From NCBI GenBank assembly GCA_029051965.1, contig JAIDJZ010000033.1, positions 1-10,051 on the forward strand: 10,051 bases of DNA, written 5' to 3'. This document shows positions 1-6,283 of the stretch, in pieces. The first letter of the stretch is position 1; every line of letters begins with the position of its first letter. The DNA is from Paramuribaculum sp. (lineage in GTDB: Bacteria; Bacteroidota; Bacteroidia; Bacteroidales; Muribaculaceae). The position numbers and the translations under genes were made by a program. The notes under the pieces were generated by a model. It was not told where the DNA came from, made no database searches, and saw only the letters and a list, made by a program, of their open reading frames with translations.

Positions 1-320
1 GGATGGACCTGAAGCGAAAGATCGCCGGCAGCGTCGATAATCTTGATAATAAGAGGGAACGTATTGCCGAAACGTAGGTAGTTGTGTTCTCCGACAAGAG
101 CGGCTTTATATGTCTCAAGAATTTCAGGAAGGGTTTTGCCTGCATCCGGGCCATTGTCGATCACCGACGGATTCGACGGCACACCGGAAACTTCCCAGCT
201 CTCGCCGATATTAGTCTGTTCGGTCTCTATGCCCTTGAACGGAGCAATTTTCTCACCGCCCCAGATCACACTTTTCAGAATCGGGCGAAATTTCAAAGGA
301 GGAATGTTTGGTGTTTCCAT
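1..320 (-). CDS. manA: Mannose-6-phosphate isomerase, class I (N-terminal part)
   Basis: Partial gene: only the first 106 codons lie in the window and the 3' end is beyond base 1. The reading frame starts at ATG 320-318 (METPNIPPLKF...) and is open to the edge. The segment around residues 88-107 (FPLIIKIIDA...LSLQVHP) is the conserved core of type I phosphomannose isomerases. Gln104 and His106 of the QVH motif correspond to the first two zinc ligands of the cupin-fold active site. SVIWGGEKI near residues 17-25 and GESWEVSG near 39-46 fit the short Bacteroidetes/Firmicutes form. The enzyme interconverts mannose-6-phosphate and fructose-6-phosphate in the cytoplasm, linking mannose use and GDP-mannose supply to glycolysis. 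It has its own promoter 56 bp upstream, so it is the first gene of its transcript. Identification rests on recalled family motifs; the missing C-terminus could not be inspected. Confidence 0.9.
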   Translation of the reverse strand, partial: METPNIPPLKFRPILKSVIWGGEKIAPFKGIETEQTNIGESWEVSGVPSNPSVIDNGPDAGKTLPEILETYKAALVGEHNYLRFGNTFPLIIKIIDAAGDLSLQVH

Positions 321-375
321 TTTGTTATTATCAGTTATTATGTGTTATCCTGAGGAATTGAACTGATGTTCATGG

Positions 376-407
376 CAAATTTACGTCTTTTTCTCCACTC
401 ACGCAAC
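376..407 (-). promoter_or_regulatory. Bacteroidetes-type promoter of manA
   Basis: Read on the minus strand this is GTTG, 20 bp, then TAAATTTG, matching the Bacteroidetes -33 (TTTG) and -7 (TAnnTTTG) boxes. Transcription would start near base 370, giving a 5' leader of about 50 nt before the manA ATG. The 20-bp spacer is the same as in the other promoters called here. Confidence 0.65.
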
Positions 408-484
408 ACTGAAAATCACACTTCCGACGATTTTTTTCATCCCGCAGCGAACCGACAGCGCCCCCATATGTTATAATTGCAAGA

Positions 485-577
485 GAAGGCATTTTGCTGG
501 CGTTATTAAAAAGCCGAATTACAATTTACGATAACCTTCTCAGCCCCTTTCCGCCATCCGGAAGGGGCTCTTTGTTT
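485..577 (+). ncRNA. Possible small plus-strand RNA between manA and rho
   Basis: A candidate only. TATAATTG at 472-479 resembles a -7 box (one mismatch), although no good -33 box is seen. About 6 nt after it begins a segment that can fold. GAGAAG (483-488) pairs with CTTCTC (536-541), and GTTAT (502-506) pairs with ATAAC (531-535) stacked directly beside it. An intrinsic terminator-like hairpin follows (AGCCCCTT 542-549 with AAGGGGCT 562-569) and then a T-rich tail. Neither neighbouring gene is on this strand, so a plus-strand terminator here has no protein gene to serve, which favours a small RNA of about 92 nt. If real it would be antisense to the far-upstream region of the manA promoter. 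I do not recognise the family. Confidence 0.35.
542..577 (+). terminator. Intrinsic terminator-like hairpin, plus strand
   Basis: Stem AGCCCCTT / AAGGGGCT (8 bp, with imperfect inner pairing) followed by CTCTTTGTTTG. The U-rich side is on the plus strand, so it would end plus-strand transcription. Confidence 0.45.
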
Positions 578-597
578 GCAGACTGATGAACAATGAA

Positions 598-640
598 CCG
601 AGCGGCGTGTCCGGTCGTAAGGTCCGGACACACCGCTCGG
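598..640 (-). terminator. Terminator of rho
   Basis: Two 17-nt arms (598-614 and 624-640) are complementary except for one C/A mismatch, around a 9-nt loop. The hairpin lies 33 bp past the rho stop codon. On the minus strand it is followed by a moderately T-rich stretch (TTCATTGTTCATC). No long U run follows, so termination could be partial. Confidence 0.65.
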
Positions 641-673
641 TAAAGTCTTGATTATTATGCCGCGCGCAGACGG

Positions 674-2803
674 TCAGTCGCCCATCGTGCGGAGAAGCTC
701 GTCGTTGCTCGACGTGCGCTCCATCCGGTCCTTGATGAACTCCATCGACTCGATCGACGTGCGGTCGGCCAGGAAACGGCGGAGAATCCACATTCGGTTG
801 AGCGTCTCCTCACGCAGAAGCAGATCGTCGCGACGCGTGCTCGACGCCATGATGTCGACAGCCGGGAACACCCTCTTGTTCGAAAGCTTGCGGTCGAGCT
901 GAAGCTCCATATTTCCCGTGCCCTTGAACTCTTCGAAGATGACTTCATCCATTTTCGAGCTCGTCTCTGTCAGCGCCGTAGCGATGATCGTCAGCGATCC
1001 GCCGTTTTCAATATTTCTCGCAGCTCCGAAAAAGCGTTTAGGCTTCTGGAGGGCATTCGCGTCGACACCGCCCGACAGGATCTTGCCCGACGCCGGCGAA
1101 ACCGTATTGTACGCACGCGCCAGACGCGTAATCGAGTCAAGAAGAATGACAACGTCATGGCCGCACTCAACCATGCGCTTTGCCTTCTCGAGAACGATTC
1201 CGGCGATTTTCACATGTCGGTCAGCCGGCTCGTCGAAAGTCGATGCGATCACCTCGGCATTGACGCTGCGGCTCATGTCGGTCACCTCTTCAGGGCGTTC
1301 GTCGATGAGAAGAATCATGATATATGTCTCCGGATGATTCTCGGCGATCGCATTTGCGATATCCTTGAGAAGAATTGTCTTACCCGTCTTCGGCGGAGCG
1401 ACGATCAGACCGCGCTGGCCTTTGCCAATCGGAGAAAACATGTCGACGATGCGTGTCGAGATATTGGCTGAACGTCCGGAGGTCAGATCGAATTTTTCGT
1501 CAGGGAAAAGCGGAGTCAGATGTTCAAACGGAACGCGGTCGCGGATAAACTCCGGCGAACGGCCGTTGACCCTCAGAACCTTCATCAGCGGGAAATACTT
1601 CTCACCCTCACGCGGCGGACGGATCACAGCCTCTACGACGTCGCCCGTCTTCAGACCGTGGCTCTTGACCTGCTGCTGAGTCAGATAGACATCATCGGGC
1701 GAAGGAAGGTAATTGAAATCGCTCGACCGGAGAAAACCGTGGCCTTCCGGAGCGATTTCGAGAACACCGGACGTCTCGATGATTCCGTCGAAACTGTAGA
1801 GCGGCATCTGCTGCCCCTGGTTCTGCTGATTGTTGCGGTTCTTTTTATTGCGGTTTTTCTGATGCTGCTTGTCGAGTTTTTCCTGCTGCCACGGCTCGAG
1901 AAGATTGATCGGCTGGGCCGCAGCGGCGGCTGCGGCTGCCGCCGCTGCCTCCTCCTTCTCGCGCTGGCTGCGCGGCACAAATTTACGGCCTTCTCCACGC
2001 GGGAAAAACGATCCGAATGCCGAGTCCTTGCGACCGAACTCCCGGCGACCCTGCTGGCGGTCGCTCTGCTGAGGCTGCTGTTCGCCGCCCTGCTGCTGAT
2101 CTTCGGACTTCGGCTGATTTTCAGCGACAGCGTCTGCTCCCGGCTGTGGCTCTGCCGTCGGAAGCAATGCGACAGGCTCGGCTTCAACGGCCTGCACCTG
2201 AGGAGCGGCAGCCGACTGCGCGTCGGAAGCACCCTCCGGCTGAGTCGTCTGATTCTCCTGACGCGACGCCTCGTTCTTGCGGCGGCGTCCGCGTTTCGGC
2301 TTCTCTTCCGCAGGCTTTTCCTCCGGCTGCCCAGCAGGCTCTACCGGCTCTTCCGACGGTGCTTTTTCCGTCGGAGCTGCATCCTGAGCCTCCTTCGACG
2401 CTTCATTTTTTGGCTTTCGCCCACGGCGCTTAGGCGTCTTCACCTCCTCGGTGGTCTCAGCCTGCGCTGCAGTTTCTTCCTGAACATTCTTTTCTGCCTG
2501 AGTCTTTGACTCCGACTTTGATCTGGCATTCTTTTTAGGTTTAGCTTCCTCCTTATTCGCTTCGGGCGATTCCTCGCCTGAAGCTGAGTTCTTGGCCGGA
2601 CGTCCACGCTTCGACTTCGGCTTATCCGATTGTGTTTTACGGCTTTTAGCGGCAGTGGCGACCGAATTGATCGCCTGCTGGTCGAGGATGTCGTAGACAA
2701 CCGATTCTTTATCTGAGAGATTGACTTTTTTCAGGCCCATTCCTTCAGCAACTTCTTTCAGTTGCTCGTCAGACATGGATTGTAGATCTGAAATATTATA
2801 CAT
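674..2803 (-). CDS. rho: Transcription termination factor Rho with long disordered insertion
   Basis: 709 aa against about 420 in E. coli. Residues 1-45 form the Rho-N domain ([16 protein letters not shown]). About 46-334 is low-complexity K/E/A/P/Q-rich sequence containing three AT-hook-like basic patches (KRGRPAK near 65, KRRGRKPK near 125, KRGRRRK near 170), an 11-alanine run at 286-296 and an Asn/Gln-rich stretch near 313-332. The cold-shock-like RNA-binding domain is about 338-414. The RecA-type ATPase follows: Walker A APPKTGKT (469-476), DERPEEVTD with the catalytic Glu (501-509), Walker B VVILLDS (551-557), the Q/R-loop region around 585-640, and the arginine-finger segment SSTRRDD near 654-660. 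All catalytic motifs are intact, so this is a functional hexameric helicase that ends transcripts. ATG 2803 gives a complete Rho-N domain. It has its own promoter about 400 bp upstream and its own terminator. Large insertions here are typical of Bacteroidetes Rho; that of B. thetaiotaomicron has been reported to drive phase separation in the gut. Confidence 0.98.
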   Translation of the reverse strand: MYNISDLQSMSDEQLKEVAEGMGLKKVNLSDKESVVYDILDQQAINSVATAAKSRKTQSDKPKSKRGRPAKNSASGEESPEANKEEAKPKKNARSKSESKTQAEKNVQEETAAQAETTEEVKTPKRRGRKPKNEASKEAQDAAPTEKAPSEEPVEPAGQPEEKPAEEKPKRGRRRKNEASRQENQTTQPEGASDAQSAAAPQVQAVEAEPVALLPTAEPQPGADAVAENQPKSEDQQQGGEQQPQQSDRQQGRREFGRKDSAFGSFFPRGEGRKFVPRSQREKEEAAAAAAAAAAAQPINLLEPWQQEKLDKQHQKNRNKKNRNNQQNQGQQMPLYSFDGIIETSGVLEIAPEGHGFLRSSDFNYLPSPDDVYLTQQQVKSHGLKTGDVVEAVIRPPREGEKYFPLMKVLRVNGRSPEFIRDRVPFEHLTPLFPDEKFDLTSGRSANISTRIVDMFSPIGKGQRGLIVAPPKTGKTILLKDIANAIAENHPETYIMILLIDERPEEVTDMSRSVNAEVIASTFDEPADRHVKIAGIVLEKAKRMVECGHDVVILLDSITRLARAYNTVSPASGKILSGGVDANALQKPKRFFGAARNIENGGSLTIIATALTETSSKMDEVIFEEFKGTGNMELQLDRKLSNKRVFPAVDIMASSTRRDDLLLREETLNRMWILRRFLADRTSIESMEFIKDRMERTSSNDELLRTMGD

Positions 2804-3202
2804 GCTTATATTGTTGATTGAGAGGGGATTTTTCCAACGCGTTTTTATATGGTTTCTGAAACCGTTTCATTTTTTGATTCCGCCCGGACATCATAATCTG
2901 AGTTGGCAGGCAAAATCCAGTTATCTGATTTTCCGACAGCCGTTTACCGGCCTAATATCAAGTCAGCGACGCGCCTTCCGATCTTTTCAGACGGAAAGAC
3001 ATCATTCTACTGTTATCTCAAAATTTAGTTTGCAATTAGTCAGAAAAGAATTGATTCGTCGTTGCCGACTATGAAATTAAGAGCAACGGAGTGATCGAAT
3101 TAATCTGCGGATATTCTGAATTCCGTCGGGGTCAGGCAACCGTAACAGTCCGGCCCCGCCTTAGAAATTGTTTAAATCAAAAACACTTCCTTATATTAAC
3201 CA
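2804..3202 (-). other. Long 5' leader of rho
   Basis: About 400 nt without a convincing gene lie between the mapped rho promoter and the rho ATG, so the rho mRNA should have an unusually long leader. It contains several short stems: a GC-rich inverted pair at 3127-3131 / 3154-3158, a 7-bp stem near 2969-2996 (CTTTCCG with CGGAAGG on the minus strand, one G-U pair), and GCCG/CGGC near 2940-2955. In E. coli the rho leader is the site of autoregulation; a similar role here is inference. No better promoter nearer to the ATG was found. Confidence 0.4.
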
Positions 3203-3207
3203 CGATG

Positions 3208-3239
3208 CAAAGTTAAATGTTTTAATCCAATTTTGCAAA
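3208..3239 (-). promoter_or_regulatory. Promoter of rho
   Basis: On the minus strand TTTG, 20 bp, TAACTTTG: an exact match to both Bacteroidetes promoter boxes. The start would be near base 3202. It lies in the divergent region shared with the plus-strand transporter gene; no equally good plus-strand promoter is visible there. Confidence 0.75.
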
Positions 3240-3366
3240 CCTCATGAAAAAAATACGTGAATTTCCTTTCAGCCCATCGTATCGCATCAACTGCCCGCCC
3301 GGCAGACTTTCCTGAACCACATCGACTGCGCAAACGTTCAGATTGAAACAGACACTCGCAACCGCC

Positions 3367-5067
3367 ATGTTCGACTCCTTTGTTGAAATACTACGCGAAT
3401 ATCCGACCCTCGCTCTTTTCCTCACTGTCGGCCTCGGATTTCTGATCGGAAAGTTCCGCATCGGCAACTTTTCGCTCGGAAGCGTCACCTCAGTACTTCT
3501 TGTCGGGGTCATCATCGGGCAGTTGCGCATCCCGATGACAGGTCCCGTCAAGATGGTATTCTTCATGATATTCCTCTTCTCGATCGGCTATAGCGTAGGA
3601 CCCGACTTCTTCAGATCGCTCAAAGGAGGAGGGCTCCGTCAGGTCCTCTTCGCAGTAATCATGAGTGCCGCATGTTTTGCGACGTCGTTTCTTATCGCCC
3701 GCATAATGGGCTACACCAAAGGTGAAACCATCGGCCTCTTCTCAGGCTCGCAGACATGCTCGGCACTTCTCGGCGTCGGCACTGAGGCTATCGGAAAAAT
3801 GAACCTGCCGCCCGACCGACTCGCCGAGCAGCTGAACATCATTCCGGTCTGCTATGCCGTCACATATATTTTCGGAACTCTCGGAACTGTCATCATACTC
3901 GGCAACCTCGGCCCGAAACTTCTCGGAGGCATAGAAAAAGTCAAAGCCCAGACCGCCGAACTCGAACTCAGCCTCTCCAATGCAGGCAAAGCAAAAGATC
4001 CGGCGACAGTCAGCGCCCTGACAAACGCAAGCTATCGCACATACCGCGTGGAAACAGACCTCTTCACAACGCCGCGCACCGTCTGTGAGATCGAGCGCCT
4101 CCTCCACGGCAAAGGGCTGACCGTCTACATCGACGCCCTCTCTCACGACGGACACGTAAGCGTCCCTGACCACGACGACCTCATCCGCCTCGGCGACGAA
4201 ATCGTCATCTGCGGCCGACTCGAATATATCGTCGAAGTCAGCCGGTATATCGGCGAGGAGATCGCCGCCACATCACTTCTCTCCTACCCGCTCGACCGCA
4301 TCGGCGTCATCGTGAAGCGCAAAGGTTTTGCCGGCCACTCTCTCGGCGAGCTCCGCCGCTCCGCATTCATGCACCGCGTTGTCATACGCGACGCCGTACG
4401 CAGAGGCGACTATATGGTGCTCGACAACTCGACCCGCTTTCAGAAAGGCGACCGGCTGACAATCGTAGGCCGTTCAGTCCAGGTCAAAAAAGCCGCACGC
4501 GAAATCGGCCACATCGACCGCCCCTCCTATTCAACAGACATAATGTTTGTCGGACTTGCAATTTTCATCGGAGGTCTGTTCGGAGCCATGAGCATCTGGA
4601 TCGGAAGCATTCCCGTCAGCTTCGGGACAAGCGGAGGCGCGCTCGTGGCCGGCCTCGTCTTCGGATGGCTACGGTCGAAACGCCCGACATTCGGCAACAT
4701 ACCCCCGGGCGCGCTCTGGTTCATGAACCATCTCGGCCTCAACGTTTTCATTGCCGTCGTCGGAATCGAAGCCGCCCCGTCGTTCGTAGCCGGACTCAGA
4801 TCAGTCGGACCAATGCTCTTTCTCGCCGGCGCGATTGCTACAATGCTGCCGGTCCTCTTCGGACTTTGGCTCGGCCACCGCATATTCCGCTTTCCGCCTT
4901 CCATCACGCTCGGATGCTGCGCCGGAACACGAACAAGCACCGCATCGCTCGGAGCCGTCCAGGACGCCCTCGGCAGCACCCTGCCGGCCATTGGCTACAC
5001 CGTGACCTATGCCGTCTCGAATATCCTGCTGGTCATCTGGGGACTGCTGACCGTCCTGCTCATCTGA
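3367..5067 (+). CDS. AspT/YidE-family transporter with two central TrkA-C domains
   Basis: 566 aa integral membrane protein. Residues about 10-180 form the first AspT/YidE-type membrane repeat with roughly five or six hydrophobic helices (ALFLTVGLGFLIGKFRIG, VFFMIFLFSIGYSVGPDFF, SGSQTCSALLGVG). About 215-380 is soluble and contains two TrkA-C (RCK_C) domains, each with the GDxxxIxGR signature (LGDEIVICGR near 275-284, KGDRLTIVGR near 360-369). About 390-566 is the second membrane repeat (FGTSGGALVAGLVFGW, GCCAGTRTSTASLGAVQDA). This is the layout of the aspartate:alanine exchanger AspT and its uncharacterised YidE/YbjL relatives. The substrate cannot be told from sequence, and no aspartate decarboxylase gene is nearby to support aspartate-alanine exchange. 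ATG 3367 is preferred; an in-frame TTG at 3343 would add eight unremarkable residues. The gene is the only plus-strand one here and converges with the next gene, 18 bp apart, with no terminator between. Confidence 0.88.
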   Translation: MFDSFVEILREYPTLALFLTVGLGFLIGKFRIGNFSLGSVTSVLLVGVIIGQLRIPMTGPVKMVFFMIFLFSIGYSVGPDFFRSLKGGGLRQVLFAVIMSAACFATSFLIARIMGYTKGETIGLFSGSQTCSALLGVGTEAIGKMNLPPDRLAEQLNIIPVCYAVTYIFGTLGTVIILGNLGPKLLGGIEKVKAQTAELELSLSNAGKAKDPATVSALTNASYRTYRVETDLFTTPRTVCEIERLLHGKGLTVYIDALSHDGHVSVPDHDDLIRLGDEIVICGRLEYIVEVSRYIGEEIAATSLLSYPLDRIGVIVKRKGFAGHSLGELRRSAFMHRVVIRDAVRRGDYMVLDNSTRFQKGDRLTIVGRSVQVKKAAREIGHIDRPSYSTDIMFVGLAIFIGGLFGAMSIWIGSIPVSFGTSGGALVAGLVFGWLRSKRPTFGNIPPGALWFMNHLGLNVFIAVVGIEAAPSFVAGLRSVGPMLFLAGAIATMLPVLFGLWLGHRIFRFPPSITLGCCAGTRTSTASLGAVQDALGSTLPAIGYTVTYAVSNILLVIWGLLTVLLI

Positions 5068-5085
5068 CACGCTCGAAGAGAATGT

Positions 5086-5562
5086 TTATTTATCCTTATG
5101 ATTGGCAAATGCGCTGAACAACACCACCACAAACAAGAACTTAATTATGGCCCAAATGGCTTTAAATGGCCATTTCCACCACCAGCCCGATCCGAAGAAT
5201 CCGGTTTTTTCATCATCGTCGTCTCTCTCCTCTTTATCCTTTGAAGCGGATCGCGATTTTTTGACATCCTCGATTTCGTAGTTCCACGGAGTATACTTAT
5301 TCGGAGTAGGAGGCAAATCTGCCGCACTCGTCTTGACTGTACCATCTTGCATTATAGCGTGGACAGCCCCGTTCCTTTCCCATATCAGTTTAGAAATTGG
5401 CTTCCCGGCATTGTAAACGCCATACCACTTGCCGTTGGTGCTAAGGCGTTCAACGCAGGTTCCATTGATGCGCACAGCACACACATCTTTGTTTTTAGCA
5501 CCCCAATCATCCTCCAGACAAGAAGTTGAATCACACTCTCCGATTATTCTATACTTTGCCAT
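5086..5562 (-). CDS. Unrecognised small membrane-anchored protein
   Basis: 158 aa, not recognised. Residues 1-80 look like a compact folded domain with four cysteines (10, 15, 28, 36) and several Trp and Gly (NGKWYGVYNAGK, RNGAVHAIMQDGTVK), suggesting a small beta-rich module. About 80-120 is a polar, highly charged linker rich in Lys, Asp and Glu (KDKEERDDDDEK). A Trp-rich stretch (GWWWKWP, 126-132) leads into one hydrophobic segment (about 133-152) ending in a short basic tail. There is no signal peptide, so a tail-anchored protein with its N-terminal domain in the cytoplasm is likely. The frame extends to a TTG at 5640, but that extension overlaps a terminator hairpin and lacks protein-like character, so ATG 5562 is chosen. 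The gene is visibly less GC-rich than the convergent transporter, which may mean acquisition. Transcription probably comes from readthrough of the structured RNA region just upstream. Confidence 0.7.
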   Translation of the reverse strand: MAKYRIIGECDSTSCLEDDWGAKNKDVCAVRINGTCVERLSTNGKWYGVYNAGKPISKLIWERNGAVHAIMQDGTVKTSAADLPPTPNKYTPWNYEIEDVKKSRSASKDKEERDDDDEKTGFFGSGWWWKWPFKAIWAIIKFLFVVVLFSAFANHKDK

Positions 5563-5600
5563 TTTTATAAAATATATTTTCCTTTCCCGTTCCCCTGAGG

Positions 5601-5649
5601 AAAATGATAAAAAGCCGAAAGCGTGGGAACTGCTCCCCAATTCCTTTCG
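5601..5649 (-). terminator. Intrinsic terminator ending the 220-nt RNA candidate
   Basis: CGAAAG (minus strand 5649-5644) pairs with CTTTCG (5621-5616), enclosing an inner GGG/CCC stem, and is followed by GC and then TTTTTATCATTTT. It lies 46 bp upstream of the ATG of the 158-aa gene, so it could act as an attenuator. Confidence 0.55.
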
Positions 5650-5831
5650 AGTCAGACAGTGGCAGATGCTATCAATGTTTTCAGGTAAAGAAACACACTC
5701 TCACGTCGTAAGATGGCCCACGACGATTGAATGCCCTCTTCTTCTCGCATTGGGTCACTAAGCTTCCACACTTCCGACACATGAGAATCAGCAAGACACT
5801 TTCATGTTATTTCAGCAACCGAATTAACGGT
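5608..5831 (-). ncRNA. Candidate structured RNA or leader of about 220 nt
   Basis: On the minus strand a promoter (5838-5869) is followed by a series of short perfect stems: ACCG/CGGT (5818-5831), ACATGA/TCATGT (5779-5807), AATGC/GCATT (5730-5751), CGTCGT/ACGACG (5704-5725), then a terminator hairpin (5616-5649) with a U run. No plausible protein gene occupies the stretch. This is either an independent small RNA or an attenuating leader of the gene that starts 46 nt further on. I see no RNase P, tmRNA or SRP signature, and the serial hairpins do not fit the single rod of 6S RNA. Confidence 0.5.
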
Positions 5832-5837
5832 ATATTG

Positions 5838-5869
5838 CAAATGTACGCATATTTTTGTTTTTGGACAAG
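5838..5869 (-). promoter_or_regulatory. Promoter of the 220-nt RNA candidate
   Basis: On the minus strand CTTG, 20 bp, TACATTTG. The -7 box is an exact TAnnTTTG match and the -33 box has the usual TTG core. The start would be near base 5831. Confidence 0.65.
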
Positions 5870-5961
5870 TTTTGCTCCGATCCGGCCTGTCCGCCCACCC
5901 CGTTCTTCCTAAAACGATGCATTTTGTTTGTCCGTGATTCCTATCAATCCCCGCGCCCTTC

Positions 5962-6039
5962 CTACTGCCTTGCGTAGGCACAAAAAAAATTGATTGTCTC
6001 GCGACAACCAATCTTAGTTAACCTTAAATCTAATACCAT
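5962..6039 (-). CDS. Possible 25-aa leader peptide overlapping a terminator
   Basis: Short frame MVLDLRLTKIGCRETINFF... ending in TAG. Its ATG lies only about 8 nt after the predicted start of transcription, so the message would be almost leaderless, and its codons run straight through the terminator hairpin at 5982-6012. That layout would suit translation-coupled attenuation, but the frame may be chance. It has no recognisable domain. Confidence 0.2.
   Translation of the reverse strand: MVLDLRLTKIGCRETINFFCAYARQ
5982..6012 (-). terminator. Strong intrinsic terminator with U8 tail
   Basis: Stem ATTG-TTGTC / GACAA-CAAT with one internal mismatch and loop GCGA (minus strand), followed directly by eight T. 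The A run on the plus strand is 5982-5989. Confidence 0.7.
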
Positions 6040-6047
6040 GAAAAACA
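5982..6047 (-). ncRNA. Short RNA of about 65 nt with promoter and terminator
   Basis: A consensus promoter (6053-6084) is followed within about 65 nt by a strong terminator, so most transcripts should be a very short RNA. The sequence between is AT-rich (GTATTAGATTTAAGG, minus strand) and unstructured up to the terminator stem. It may be a constitutive small RNA or an attenuated leader. Confidence 0.45.
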
Positions 6048-6052
6048 CATTG

Positions 6053-6084
6053 CAAAATTAACATCTTCATCCGAATCCGACAAA
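6053..6084 (-). promoter_or_regulatory. Consensus promoter upstream of the short RNA
   Basis: On the minus strand TTTG, 20 bp, TAATTTTG: exact in both boxes and among the best promoter matches in the window. It fires away from cysM and into the 5563-6050 non-coding region. The 199 bp between it and the cysM stop show no gene and no clear cysM terminator. Confidence 0.72.
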
Positions 6085-6283
6085 CATTCCTGCAATAAAT
6101 TTACACTGCTTTAACATATTTTTAACCGGACAATCACTTTCAGACAGCATTCAGCTGACATAATGATTCCATTATCAGATTATGCTTACTTTTTGCAACA
6201 CATTTCACACAATATCGGCTCCCTGTGGCATACGCCCATTCAACACATTTTAACCTAATTATATCTAATTGATTTTCTGTCGA

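Noticed and set aside
1520..2509. A 329-codon plus-strand open frame opposite the rho insertion
   Set aside because: Leu/Arg-rich shadow of the low-complexity Rho insertion; the minus-strand frame carries the conserved Rho domains.
2721..3074. A 117-codon plus-strand frame across the rho start and leader
   Set aside because: Overlaps the Rho-N coding region and the mapped leader; no promoter or protein-like motif.
3244..3315. A 23-aa plus-strand frame (MKKIREFPFS...) upstream of the AspT-family gene
   Set aside because: It lies close to the transporter gene, but no plus-strand promoter, regulatory codon run or terminator was found to support a leader peptide.
5164..5175. 12-bp palindrome AAATGGCCATTT at the convergent gene ends
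   Set aside because: It lies inside the coding sequence of the 158-aa protein, has no U run, and is not convincing as a terminator or operator.
5681..5782. A 33-aa minus-strand frame beginning MCRKCGSLV, with a CxxCG pair suggesting a zinc ribbon
   Set aside because: It overlaps two perfect RNA hairpins within the structured RNA candidate and has no second clear CxxC pair; the Cys pair is likely chance. It would be revived by codon-level conservation in homologues.
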